In this document: positions 26,267 to 34,386 of the stretch, piece after piece
Layout of the letters: each line of letters starts with the position of its first letter
How positions within the stretch are numbered: the first letter of the stretch is position 1
Assembly: GCA_964472725.1 (NCBI GenBank)
Contig: CAYYLZ010000005.1
Location: 1 to 64,000, forward strand
Length of the DNA: 64,000 nucleotides
Direction of reading: 5' to 3'
Origin: RGIG6375 sp964472725
Lineage (GTDB): Bacteria > Bacillota > Clostridia > Oscillospirales > Oscillospiraceae
Made by a program: the position numbers and the translations under genes
Notes under the pieces: model-generated
Seen by the model: only the letters and a program-made list of their open reading frames with translations
The model's database searches: none
What the model was told of the DNA's origin: nothing

Positions 26267-28273
26267 TTAGATGTGGATGCAAGCCTGGAATGCCTGGTTA
26301 ACAGCCTCGGAAATGGTAGCTGCCTTGTTGTTGCAGTCGCCGATGATGGCAACACTGGTCTCGGGAGCGCAGTGGCGGAGAGAGTCAACAACATCGAAGC
26401 GGGGCTTGATACCCATAGCAAGGAGAACGGTGTCGCAGGGGATCTCGGAGGTTTCACCGGTCTTAAGATCCTTGATAACAACACAATCGTCCTTAACCTC
26501 AGCGAGGGAGGTTTCATACTTGAGTTCGATATCGGTCTCTCTGATAAGAGCCATCAAATCGCTTACGCCGCGAACGAACATGGAGGAGAATGCGTCCTTC
26601 ATCTCGATAACGGTGACCTTCTTGCCGAGGAGCTTGTAATCGTAAGCAGCCTCAAGACCTACCTGGCCTGCGCCGATAACAACGATGTTGTCGCCAACAA
26701 ATGCATTGCCTTCTTCAGCGTCGGGAGCCCAAGATACGTGGGGCTTGGTGATACCGGGAATGCTCTTGGGAACGATGGGCTCTGCGCCAACAGCGATTAC
26801 GAGTGCATCATACTTCTCGAGGTCGAGCAGTTCCTTGGTAGCCTCGGTATTGAGGAGAACCTTTGCGCCGCGCTCTACGCACTGAGCAGCAGTGTGACGC
26901 ATCCACTTCAGATAGTCCTGAACGTCCTTCTTGAAGGGAGGTACGGCTGCGCCGATGACGTTACCGCCGAGACGTCCGGTCTTTTCATACAGGGTTACAT
27001 CGTGGCCTCTGTCGAGGAGGGTCTGCATAGCCTGGATACCGCCGGGGCCACCGCCGATGATGGCAACTCTCTTCTTGACGGTTGCCTTGGGAACAACGCC
27101 GTCGCGAAGCTGGCTGGTCATGCCGGACATGGGGTTGATAGCACAGTAGATGGGCTTGGGAATCATGAGGTGGTTCATGCAGGTATTGCAGCGCAGGCAG
27201 GGTCTGCGATCCTCGGGACGATCCTCGGCATACTTTCTGGGCATATCGGGGTCAGCCATAAGAGGACGGCACATGGAAACGAAGTCTGCCCAGCCGTTTG
27301 CAATGATTTCTTCAGCATAGTCGATGCTCATGATGGAGCCGACGGTGTTAACGAGCAGGTCGGGATATCTCTTCTTGATGTCACGCGCATAGTGAACGTT
27401 GAAGCAGTGATCCATGAGGTAGTTCTGGCACCAGTTGTTGAAATACTTCATGTTGAAGTCACTGTGGATACCGGCGGAAACGTGGAGGATATCGATGTGA
27501 TCCTTCAGGTAGCCGATGAGCTCGAGGGTCTCCTCGAAGTGCATGCCTTCGGGAGCGATCTCGTCAGCAGAGATACGGAACTCGATAACAAAGTCCTCGC
27601 CGCAGTGACGACGAATGGATTCGCAAACTTCGATAGCGAAGCGAGCGCGGCCCTTGGTGTCGCCGCCGTACTCGTCGGTACGCTTGTTGTACATGGGGCT
27701 GGTAAACTGGGAGATGAGGTTGCCGTGACCGCCGTGAACGAGGACAATGTCCATACCGGCGCGCTTCATCATGCCGGCAGCCTTACCGTACTTTTCGATG
27801 GTCTCGTGGATCTTCTCGATGCTCATCTCGATGCAGGGGATGGGCTCACGGTTATTTTCCTTAGCGCGGCGACGCTCGTTATCAGAGATACGGGAAGATG
27901 CGCTGAAGGGAGCGTGACCAACGGTCTCGAAAGCAGTGTTCTCACCGTTGTGGTTGATTTCGAAGGATGCATGGCAGCCATACTGCTTGCACATGTCAGC
28001 GTACCAGGTCATGGGGAGAACGCCGTCGGGGTTGGCCATATCAAGCTGATAAGCCTCGTCCTTACACTCGGTGATATCGATGGAGCAGTTACCAACATAG
28101 AGGGTGCAGACGCCGCCGCGGGCGAACATGCGGAACCACTCAACGAAATCGTGAGTTACCAGACCATCGGTGCTGGCCAGGTTGGGAGAAGGAGGTGCGA
28201 GGGTGATACGGTTCTTGAAATCGATGCCGCGAATGCGGATCGGCTGGAATACGTGGCTGTACTTGGAGCCCAT
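26267..28273 (-). CDS. NADH:flavin oxidoreductase, old yellow enzyme / enoate reductase type
   Basis: It has 668 aa, with the same plan as the enzyme at 6.6-8.6 kb: FMN barrel (about 1-350), [4Fe-4S] ligands CX2CX2CX11C (CLRCNTCM...YCAINP), and an FAD/NAD(P) domain with GGGPGGIQAM and GAGQVGLEAA. The position of the FadH catalytic Tyr is Asn (GGHGNLISQF). Codon use is strongly biased to G/C-ending codons, as in highly expressed genes. The ATG at 28273 has AGGAAG upstream. It is divergent from an MtaA-like methyltransferase gene, with a palindrome just after the predicted start of transcription. The substrate is unknown; enoates, steroids or aromatic compounds are candidates. Confidence 0.9.
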   Translation of the reverse strand: MGSKYSHVFQPIRIRGIDFKNRITLAPPSPNLASTDGLVTHDFVEWFRMFARGGVCTLYVGNCSIDITECKDEAYQLDMANPDGVLPMTWYADMCKQYGCHASFEINHNGENTAFETVGHAPFSASSRISDNERRRAKENNREPIPCIEMSIEKIHETIEKYGKAAGMMKRAGMDIVLVHGGHGNLISQFTSPMYNKRTDEYGGDTKGRARFAIEVCESIRRHCGEDFVIEFRISADEIAPEGMHFEETLELIGYLKDHIDILHVSAGIHSDFNMKYFNNWCQNYLMDHCFNVHYARDIKKRYPDLLVNTVGSIMSIDYAEEIIANGWADFVSMCRPLMADPDMPRKYAEDRPEDRRPCLRCNTCMNHLMIPKPIYCAINPMSGMTSQLRDGVVPKATVKKRVAIIGGGPGGIQAMQTLLDRGHDVTLYEKTGRLGGNVIGAAVPPFKKDVQDYLKWMRHTAAQCVERGAKVLLNTEATKELLDLEKYDALVIAVGAEPIVPKSIPGITKPHVSWAPDAEEGNAFVGDNIVVIGAGQVGLEAAYDYKLLGKKVTVIEMKDAFSSMFVRGVSDLMALIRETDIELKYETSLAEVKDDCVVIKDLKTGETSEIPCDTVLLAMGIKPRFDVVDSLRHCAPETSVAIIGDCNNKAATISEAVNQAFQACIHI

Positions 28274-28332
28274 AATTGTACTTCCTTTCATTTATGTATT
28301 TTAAATATTGAACTATTTAGATTGCCCTGATA

Positions 28333-28348
28333 TGGATAATATTATCCA
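28333..28348. promoter_or_regulatory. Operator-like palindrome in the reductase leader
   Basis: TGGATAATATTATCCA is a perfect 16-bp palindrome about 60 bases upstream of the reductase ATG and about 10 bases downstream of its predicted transcription start, a typical repressor site. The regulator is not encoded next to it. Confidence 0.5.
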
Positions 28349-28364
28349 CACTAAGACATTGAAT

Positions 28365-28393
28365 ATTATAAAGCAATATTTCATTATATGCAA
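28365..28393 (-). promoter_or_regulatory. Promoter of the reductase gene
   Basis: On the minus strand, -35 TTGCAT (28393-28388) and -10 TATAAT (28370-28365) are separated by 17 bases. The leader would be about 85 bases. Confidence 0.6.
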
Positions 28394-28503
28394 TAAAAAC
28401 TTTGTACTTATTTACGAATAATTATAAATCCTGCGGATTTTTGGCGGTTGCATAGTTTTTATTTATACGTTCCCCTGCCCCATAAAGAAAACTGATATTC
28501 CGC

Positions 28504-28569
28504 CAATCAATTTAATGCAGTCTATTTGATTGCATTGTCTTGACAAATACACAAGTTGAATGTTACGAT
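28504..28569 (+). promoter_or_regulatory. Promoter and dyad elements of the MtaA-like gene
   Basis: -35 TTGACA (28540-28545) and -10 TACGAT (28564-28569) are 18 bases apart. Immediately upstream are two interleaved inverted repeats: CAATCAA / TTGATTG (28504-28532) and AATGCA / TGCATT (28514-28536), placed for an activator or repressor. AGGAGG at 28585-28590 serves the ATG at 28601. The rest of the 327-base gap (28274-28600) is A/T-rich with no gene. Confidence 0.6.
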
Positions 28570-28600
28570 TACTGTATATAAATTAGGAGGTGCTTGACAC

Positions 28601-29602
28601 ATGACTAAAAAGGAACAATTTCTTTCCGTAATGCGTAATGAACAGCCCCCCAAGTGGATGGGCTACGGCTTCAATTCTTTCCCCCAGGTTATGTTCCACT
28701 GCGTTATGGATCCTATCTCTATTTGGGATATTCTTTTCATGTCCGGTGAATACGTAGTTGATAACTGGGGCGTTGCCCACCGTTATCTTCCCGGCGATCC
28801 CGGCGTTATTCCCATTGTAAACGAAGAAAATCAGGTCATCAAGGACATCACCAAGTGGCGCGATTATGTCACCTTCCCCGAGATTCCCACTGACCTCGAC
28901 TGGAGCGCAGCCAAGGAGACCATTGCCGGCATCGACCGAGAGAACGAGTTCGTTATGGTTCCCTCCTTCCGCGGCCTCTTCGAGCGCGCACACTGCCTCA
29001 TGACCTTCGAGGATTGCCTTATCAATATGTACGAAGAGCCCGAAGCAATGAACGAGTTCTTCGAAGCATACACCGACTGGAAGATCAAGGTTGCTGAGCA
29101 GCTTATCGACAACCTGCAGCCCGATATCATCCACTCCCATGATGACTGGGGCTCCAAAACCGCTATGTTCTTCGCCCCCGAAGTATTCCGTAAGCTCCTC
29201 AAGCCTCACTACAAGAGACTTTACGATTATATCCACTCCCGCGGCGTAATGGTACAGCATCACTGCGACTGCTACGCTACCGACATCGCTCCCGATCTGG
29301 TTGATCTGGGCGTTGAGATGTGGCAGGGTGTTCTTCCCCAGAACGATATTCCCCGCATCCAGAAGGAAACCGGCGGCAAGCTGCTCATCATGGGCGGTCT
29401 CGACCAGGGTCTTATCGACCAGGCCGACGTTACCGAGGAAGTTGTACGCGCAGAGGTTCGCCGCGCTATCGACGAGTATGCTCCCGGCGGCGCATTCCTG
29501 CCCTGCATCGGCAGCCTTGAGTGCCTGAACGCTTGGGTAACTCCCGTTGTTATCGACGAGTGCAACAAGTACGGCGCAGAGTGGCTGGCAAAGAACAGCT
29601 GA
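28601..29602 (+). CDS. Uroporphyrinogen decarboxylase-superfamily protein, probable MtaA/CmuA-like corrinoid methyltransferase
   Basis: It has 333 aa in the URO-D fold. The sequence carries an H-x-C pair (H220, C222 in VQHHCDC) and a distant Cys (C302 in FLPCIG), the arrangement that binds zinc in methylcobamide:CoM-type methyltransferases (MtaA, MtbA, CmuA) and is absent from true HemE. Relatives move methyl groups between corrinoid proteins and thiols or folates, often in demethylation of methoxylated or methylated compounds. No corrinoid protein is nearby. It is divergent from the Fe-S/flavin reductase and shares its regulatory gap. Codon use suggests high expression. The substrate is unknown. 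Confidence 0.8.
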   Translation: MTKKEQFLSVMRNEQPPKWMGYGFNSFPQVMFHCVMDPISIWDILFMSGEYVVDNWGVAHRYLPGDPGVIPIVNEENQVIKDITKWRDYVTFPEIPTDLDWSAAKETIAGIDRENEFVMVPSFRGLFERAHCLMTFEDCLINMYEEPEAMNEFFEAYTDWKIKVAEQLIDNLQPDIIHSHDDWGSKTAMFFAPEVFRKLLKPHYKRLYDYIHSRGVMVQHHCDCYATDIAPDLVDLGVEMWQGVLPQNDIPRIQKETGGKLLIMGGLDQGLIDQADVTEEVVRAEVRRAIDEYAPGGAFLPCIGSLECLNAWVTPVVIDECNKYGAEWLAKNS

Positions 29603-29620
29603 TTTTAATTGATACATACT

Positions 29621-29652
29621 TATCCCCACAGAAGCGCACTTCTGTGGGGATA
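29621..29652 (+). terminator. Terminator of the MtaA-like gene
   Basis: A perfect 14-bp stem (TATCCCCACAGAAG / CTTCTGTGGGGATA) with a four-base loop is followed by TTTAAT. It separates the methyltransferase gene from the kinase gene, with some readthrough likely. Confidence 0.75.
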
Positions 29653-29673
29653 TTTAATCGGAGGATATTCAAA

Positions 29674-30291
29674 ATGGCCGAACAAATCCGGGGTATTATT
29701 ATCGAAGGTCTTTCCTGCTCCGGCAAAACCTCTTTATTCAAAGCACTGAAAACTCAGCACTCACTTTTGAACAGCAGCGAGCGCAACACCATTTTTCTTT
29801 CCGAAAGCTATTCACAGAATTTAAATTTAGTCAACGGCAAATATACCGCCCTGAGTTATGAAGAAAATCTGCACGTGCTCCATGAACGCCTCACAATGCT
29901 CGAAGCGCTCAACGGATACGCTAATTCAATGGGAATGCATTCACGCAGGGCGCGAGGGCTATTTTATATTTTTGAACGCTTCCACCTCAATTTTGCTTCG
30001 TGCTTTGATTGCATAGGAAATCCCGAATATACAGCTGTTGAAAGCCGACTTCTTGAACTAAATGCACTTACTGTATTGTGTTATATAAGTGACAGCAAAA
30101 TCGAAGAACGACTCATACACCGTGCATCATTCATCGGTGATACAATAACCGAAAATACGATAAGCGAATACAAGCACAGGCAAGCCCGACTTATAGAAAT
30201 TGCTAACACTTCTCACGTCCCCACACTTCTTTTAAATACGGATAGCATGGATTGGTACGCACTCTCTGACATAGTGTTGAAGAAAATATAA
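29674..30291 (+). CDS. P-loop nucleoside/nucleotide kinase-like protein
   Basis: It has 205 aa. The P-loop GLSCSGKT (12-19) opens the protein, and ERFH (101-104) resembles the DR/ER-x-H motif of deoxynucleoside and thymidylate kinases. The usual lid arginines are not clear. The substrate is not recognised; a small-molecule or nucleoside kinase is the best guess. The ATG at 29674 has CGGAGG upstream. The gene is more A/T-rich than the methyltransferase gene before it and probably sits in a different, accessory setting. Confidence 0.65.
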   Translation: MAEQIRGIIIEGLSCSGKTSLFKALKTQHSLLNSSERNTIFLSESYSQNLNLVNGKYTALSYEENLHVLHERLTMLEALNGYANSMGMHSRRARGLFYIFERFHLNFASCFDCIGNPEYTAVESRLLELNALTVLCYISDSKIEERLIHRASFIGDTITENTISEYKHRQARLIEIANTSHVPTLLLNTDSMDWYALSDIVLKKI

Positions 30292-30296
30292 TGAGC

Positions 30297-30316
30297 GGCA
30301 GGGGCACGCCCCTGCC
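30297..30316. repeat. GC-rich dyad repeat
   Basis: GGCAGGGGC / GCCCCTGCC lie two bases apart just after the kinase stop codon. The unit resembles dispersed palindromic repeats of Clostridia. The following 110 bases hold no gene. Confidence 0.45.
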
Positions 30317-30428
30317 CTACGAAGCATGATTGCACTTATTGGTATAATGCTGGGTTGAGGCGTACCTCAGCCGGGTCGCACCGAAGGCGGCACGCCCTGC
30401 AAAAAACTACGGTACGCAGTTAAACCAA

Positions 30429-30467
30429 CGCCGGAGATTGCCGCGTCGCTTCGTTCCTCGCAATGAC
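30429..30467 (-). repeat. Dispersed repeat, copy A
   Basis: On the minus strand it begins TGTCATTGCGAG and ends GGCAATCTCCGGCG. It matches the plus-strand unit at 32329-32362 except for a few bases and a six-base length difference. The two copies are in opposite orientation and flank the sigma factor gene. Confidence 0.7.
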
Positions 30468-30480
30468 ATATCAAGGTGCA

Positions 30481-30508
30481 TGGAGTGTATCATTTGCGAT
30501 ACACTCCA
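30481..30508 (+). terminator. Hairpin before the sigma factor gene
   Basis: An 11-bp stem (TGGAGTGTATC / GATACACTCCA) with a six-base loop is followed by AAAAATTTTC. It probably insulates the sigma factor gene from upstream transcription. Confidence 0.6.
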
Positions 30509-30605
30509 AAAATTTTCAATTATTTCCTAACCTTTATAGTTTTTCTGTCACTATATTATCAGAAGGGTAACAGACCGGTCACGCCTTCAAAAATGAGGTG
30601 CATAA

Positions 30606-32243
30606 ATGAGTGAGATGCAAAACTTTTCGGAACAACTGGTAAATGAATATTCCTTGATGCTGCTTAATTGGGCGTATAAAAAGTTGTGCGACAAAGAGGA
30701 GGCAGAGGAACTCGTACAATGCGTATGGCTGGAAGTGTTTCGAGCAATCAGAAACAATGAAAACAAAGGTATTTCTGTTGAAAAAATCGAGAACTTTGTT
30801 TGGAAAATTGCTCATCACGTATGGTGCCATTATCTGCGAAAAATACAAAGAGGCAGATTTGTGGCTATTGATGATATAGAGTTAGCAGACGAAACCGATT
30901 TTGCGCAGGAAATGGCAGATGCCAAAGAAACCAAGCAGCTTTTGAATTTCATGAGGAAGAAAGTAATGAACTTGAACTATTTGCAGCGCGAGATAATGAT
31001 TTCTTTCTACATTGATAGCCAAACGATAAAGGAAATTGCATCAAGACTTGATATTGCAGAATCTAATGTTAAATGGCACCTCTTTTATACCAGGAAAAAA
31101 CTAAAGGGGGATATTGAATCTATGACAAACGCAAATTATGTATATCGTCCTCGGAAGCTTCACATGGCTATCAATGGCCAAGCACATTTGCTGTGTGATA
31201 TTGATTTTATCAGGAGAAGTCTAACAAAACAGAATATCTGTATTGAGTGTTATCAAACTCCAAGGACTCTTGATGAGCTTGCAGACATGCTTGGTCTGCC
31301 AAAAGCGTACTTGGAGTTTGATATAAACTGGCTGCTGAAGCGGGAATTTATAACAAGCACTCCTAATGGGTATTCTACTGCATTTATGATTGAAACTGGA
31401 CAAAATGAACAGGATAAGTATGCAGTTTACCTGAAGCATAAAAATACTCTGTCTAGTGTTATCGTAAACGAGCTGCTGACGGCAGAAAACACCATTCGTT
31501 CTATCGGATTTTACGGTTGTGACAAGCCTATAAACCAACTTTTATGGTTCTTGATATATCGGTTTTGTGAGTATATGGAAAAGCCGTGTGCGGAAGTTGT
31601 ACGTCCAATTCGACCTGATGGCGGAAGATATTTTCCTCTTGGCTTTGATCGCAGCGATTGCGATACCATTGATAAAATCATCGACACTTCAGAGTGGACG
31701 TTTAATGGCCCAATGTGGAGCGGTACACCAACAGGTAGGTTCCACTGGTTTGGATTGTACAATTTTGGGCAGGCTGATTGTCAGAATATTATTACTTATG
31801 GTATGCCAGAATGGCAGAAAATGAATGATGTGCTGTGCCACTTGATTCATTCGGATTTTAACATCGATTCTCTGGACGAAGATCAGTTATTTATTTTGGC
31901 ACAACTGTCCAAACGAGGCTTTGTTAGAAAAGAGGGAGCAAAAGCACTTCCGACATTTTGTGTATTCTCCAAGGAACAGTACACAAGGTTGGAAAAACTG
32001 GTTTTTGAACCTCTTGCGCAGAAACTTAACGGTGAAATAAAATCTCTTGCCGATGACCTCGCTGAACTGTGCAAGCGAAAAATACCGAAACAGTTAAAAG
32101 AATATTACAATCTGTTCCTGCGCATGGCGTTGGGGGACATCGGTTATCTAACTACAATTTTTGCCTTTAATGACAATCATTTGTATATTCCCCAAACACA
32201 GGAAGAAGGAAAAATGCTTACTCTGCTTTATGTGAAACAATAA
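30606..32243 (+). CDS. ECF-like sigma factor with long C-terminal extension
   Basis: It has 545 aa, about three times a normal ECF sigma factor. Sigma region 2 spans about 10-85 (EEAEELVQCVWLEVFRAI, then the WKIAHHVWCHYLRK segment) and region 4 about 115-170 (LQREIMISFYIDSQTIKEIA, then ESNVKWHLFYTRKKL). After it, a winged-helix-like unit (about 215-260, TPRTLDELADMLGLPKAYLEF...NWLLKREFI) leads into a ~280-aa C-terminal region (about 265-545) with no motif I recognise. There is no anti-sigma gene beside it. GAGGTG precedes the ATG. It is A/T-rich compared with flanking genes and is bracketed by inverted copies of a repeat. The C-terminal part may sense a ligand in place of an anti-sigma factor. 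Confidence 0.82.
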   Translation: MSEMQNFSEQLVNEYSLMLLNWAYKKLCDKEEAEELVQCVWLEVFRAIRNNENKGISVEKIENFVWKIAHHVWCHYLRKIQRGRFVAIDDIELADETDFAQEMADAKETKQLLNFMRKKVMNLNYLQREIMISFYIDSQTIKEIASRLDIAESNVKWHLFYTRKKLKGDIESMTNANYVYRPRKLHMAINGQAHLLCDIDFIRRSLTKQNICIECYQTPRTLDELADMLGLPKAYLEFDINWLLKREFITSTPNGYSTAFMIETGQNEQDKYAVYLKHKNTLSSVIVNELLTAENTIRSIGFYGCDKPINQLLWFLIYRFCEYMEKPCAEVVRPIRPDGGRYFPLGFDRSDCDTIDKIIDTSEWTFNGPMWSGTPTGRFHWFGLYNFGQADCQNIITYGMPEWQKMNDVLCHLIHSDFNIDSLDEDQLFILAQLSKRGFVRKEGAKALPTFCVFSKEQYTRLEKLVFEPLAQKLNGEIKSLADDLAELCKRKIPKQLKEYYNLFLRMALGDIGYLTTIFAFNDNHLYIPQTQEEGKMLTLLYVKQ

Positions 32244-32328
32244 AATAAACCAGAGTTGTACTTGCCTATAAAACTCCGAAAGAATCTTCCTTATGTGCTG
32301 TAAATTATAACCATAAACCATAACGTTT

Positions 32329-32362
32329 TGTCATTCCGAGCGAAGCGTGGGAATCTCCGGCG
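32329..32362 (+). repeat. Dispersed repeat, copy B
   Basis: TGTCATTCCGAG begins and CTCCGGCG ends this unit. It is the opposite-orientation partner of the copy at 30429-30467. The surrounding 32244-32444 gap contains no gene, only this unit and the acetyltransferase terminator. Confidence 0.7.
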
Positions 32363-32409
32363 CAACGAGCAGATAGGCACTTTCGTAAAACTACTTTTTT
32401 ATAAACTGA

Positions 32410-32439
32410 AATCCCTCCGAAGAAATCTTCGGAGGGATT
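32410..32439 (-). terminator. Terminator of the second acetyltransferase gene
   Basis: A perfect 14-bp stem (AATCCCTCCGAAGA / TCTTCGGAGGGATT) with a two-base loop lies five bases from the stop codon at 32445. The stem also reads as a plus-strand terminator for the region downstream of the sigma gene. Confidence 0.75.
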
Positions 32440-32444
32440 ATACT

Positions 32445-32894
32445 TTATATCACCATTTTCACAAGATACTCGTCCGTTCCCTTTGCAAGCTTTTTATCGC
32501 CGTACAAGTGGAAGCCGTTTCTCTCATAGAAAGCAATCGCTCGCTTGTTCTTCTCCAAAGTCCAAAGGAAATTACAACCATGTTTCTCTACGGCAAAGCG
32601 GAGCATTTTTGCACCAATCCCGCTACTTTGGAAAAAGCTGTCCACATAAAAGGTATTGACCTCTTTCCCGCATATTTCAATCATGCCTTTGACAAATCCA
32701 TCGTCATATACCCAAGTACGAGCAAGCAGTTCTTTATTGCCAAAATATTCATCAGCAACTTTTAGTACTTGCAATTCTCCAAAGGAAAATGCATCGTTTT
32801 GAAATATAGGGCGATAATTTATACGCTTATTGAACACCAATATTTCAGCTATGCGGGAAATATCCTTTTCCTCCGCTTTTCTTATATATTCCAT
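32445..32894 (-). CDS. GNAT-family N-acetyltransferase
   Basis: It has 149 aa of the GNAT fold. The N-terminus YIRKAEEKDISRIAEIL is typical; SGIGAKMLRFAVEKHG is the acetyl-CoA loop, and KNKRAIAFYERNGF is the usual helix ending in the FYERNGF motif. The ATG at 32894 has AGGTGAAG upstream. The substrate is unknown. It is transcribed separately, downstream of pepV by 49 bases. Confidence 0.9.
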   Translation of the reverse strand: MEYIRKAEEKDISRIAEILVFNKRINYRPIFQNDAFSFGELQVLKVADEYFGNKELLARTWVYDDGFVKGMIEICGKEVNTFYVDSFFQSSGIGAKMLRFAVEKHGCNFLWTLEKNKRAIAFYERNGFHLYGDKKLAKGTDEYLVKMVI

Positions 32895-32943
32895 AACTTC
32901 ACCTAAAAGTCGAGCGCAGGGCAATGCCTGCGCTCTGTCGTTA

Positions 32944-34344
32944 TCACTTGCAGATATTGTAGATGGACATTGCGTAGACCTTAGCGGCCTTGAGCATGTC
33001 GGATATCTTCATCTTCTCGTTTGCGCCGTGGGCATTGGCATCGAAGCCCATAAATCCGGGGCCGAAGGCTACGCCACCCTCTACGTCGTGAACATATGTG
33101 CCACCGCCCATGGCGTAGCACTGGCCCTTCTCGCCAGTAACCTCTTCGTACGCCTTGAGCAGAGACTGGACAAAGGGAGTATCTTCGGGGGTGTGGTGAG
33201 GAGGTATCATAAAGCTCTTTACGGCAAAACCAACATCGGTAAGGCTCTTATCGGCAACCTTGCGGCAGTTTTCCTCATTGGCGCATACAGGTGCACGGCA
33301 GTCAATGGTTCCGCTGGCACCGTTCTCAGTAAAGTGAAGAACTGTAAGGGCCATGGTAAGTTCTCCGGAAATATCGTCGCGCATGTTGACACCCATTGCT
33401 ACACCCTCGCCATCGCCGTGGGGGAAGAGTTTGTTAAGGCCAACTATGGTTCTGGTAGATTCGCAGTCGGCAAGAGGAAGCTGGGTGAGCAGAGTAAGCA
33501 GAGCGGTAATGCCGTTTACGCCGAGAACAGGCATAGATGCGTGGCATCCAACACCTTTTACGCAAAGCTTAACCTCCTCGCCCACAGCCTCGACCTTATA
33601 GCTGACCTTGAGCTCATCGGAAAGCTTAGCACAGACCTTTTCCACCTCAGCGGCATCTACACCGACGATAACGGCAGAAGCATCGGCAGGGAGGATATTC
33701 ACGACGATACCTGCGTCAAGCGTCTTTACTCTGGGCAGAACAATCTCGGTCTCCCAGTTCTTTTCAAACAGGGGCGCATATCTTCCCTTTTCGGTGTTGC
33801 AGATGGGGAAAGCTGCGTCGGGAGAGAAAGTGCCGGGAGCGGGTTTCTCTACGGAATAGTAGTAAACCATATCCTGACTGCCGGACTCTTCGTCAGCGCC
33901 AAGGATAAGTCTTACATTCTTCTGCAGAGGAACACCAAGCTCCTTGAGGGCACGCATGGCATACAGAGCCGCAACTGCAGGACCCTTATCGTCGCTGGTG
34001 CCGCGTCCGTAGAGAATTCCGTCTTTCTCGGTGGGAACATAGGGATCGGTATCCCAGCCGTCGCCCTCGCCTACTACGTCCATGTGGGCAAGAATATCAA
34101 CGCCGGGTTCGCAATCGTTCATGTCAGCGGTTACCGCATGGTTCTCATAATTCTTTACGCTGAAGCCGTAGCCTTCGCACATCTCGGCAGCGGCAGCCAG
34201 TGCTGCTGCAGGGCCGGGACCATAGGGCTTGCCGGGCTCGGCGGGACCCTTAACGCTCTTGACGGCTACAAGACGCTTAACGTCTTCCACATATTCACGC
34301 TCGTGGGCATCTATCCACTCGTAGATGCTCTCTTTGATACCCAT
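32944..34344 (-). CDS. pepV: Dipeptidase PepV (M20 family)
   Basis: It has 466 aa of the M20A PepV/Sapep group and removes N-terminal residues from dipeptides. Zinc ligands are in LAHMDVV (His), GRGTSDDKGP (bridging Asp) and GADEESGS (Glu pair), plus a C-terminal His. The lid domain (about 180-300) is inserted in the usual place. It lies near an SLH protein gene on the same strand but is separated by 42 bases. It is a cytosolic peptide salvage enzyme. Confidence 0.94.
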   Translation of the reverse strand: MGIKESIYEWIDAHEREYVEDVKRLVAVKSVKGPAEPGKPYGPGPAAALAAAAEMCEGYGFSVKNYENHAVTADMNDCEPGVDILAHMDVVGEGDGWDTDPYVPTEKDGILYGRGTSDDKGPAVAALYAMRALKELGVPLQKNVRLILGADEESGSQDMVYYYSVEKPAPGTFSPDAAFPICNTEKGRYAPLFEKNWETEIVLPRVKTLDAGIVVNILPADASAVIVGVDAAEVEKVCAKLSDELKVSYKVEAVGEEVKLCVKGVGCHASMPVLGVNGITALLTLLTQLPLADCESTRTIVGLNKLFPHGDGEGVAMGVNMRDDISGELTMALTVLHFTENGASGTIDCRAPVCANEENCRKVADKSLTDVGFAVKSFMIPPHHTPEDTPFVQSLLKAYEEVTGEKGQCYAMGGGTYVHDVEGGVAFGPGFMGFDANAHGANEKMKISDMLKAAKVYAMSIYNICK

Positions 34345-34386
34345 TAGTTATTCCTCCATTTTATATTGTTCGCAAATGCGACATGC

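Noticed and set aside
26156..28330. Open frame of 724 codons opposite the second reductase
   Set aside because: Antisense shadow due to biased codon use of the reductase.
30297..30600. tRNA or other structured RNA in the gap before the sigma factor gene
   Set aside because: The GC-rich stems are simple dyads and a terminator; no tRNA cloverleaf or T-loop is present.
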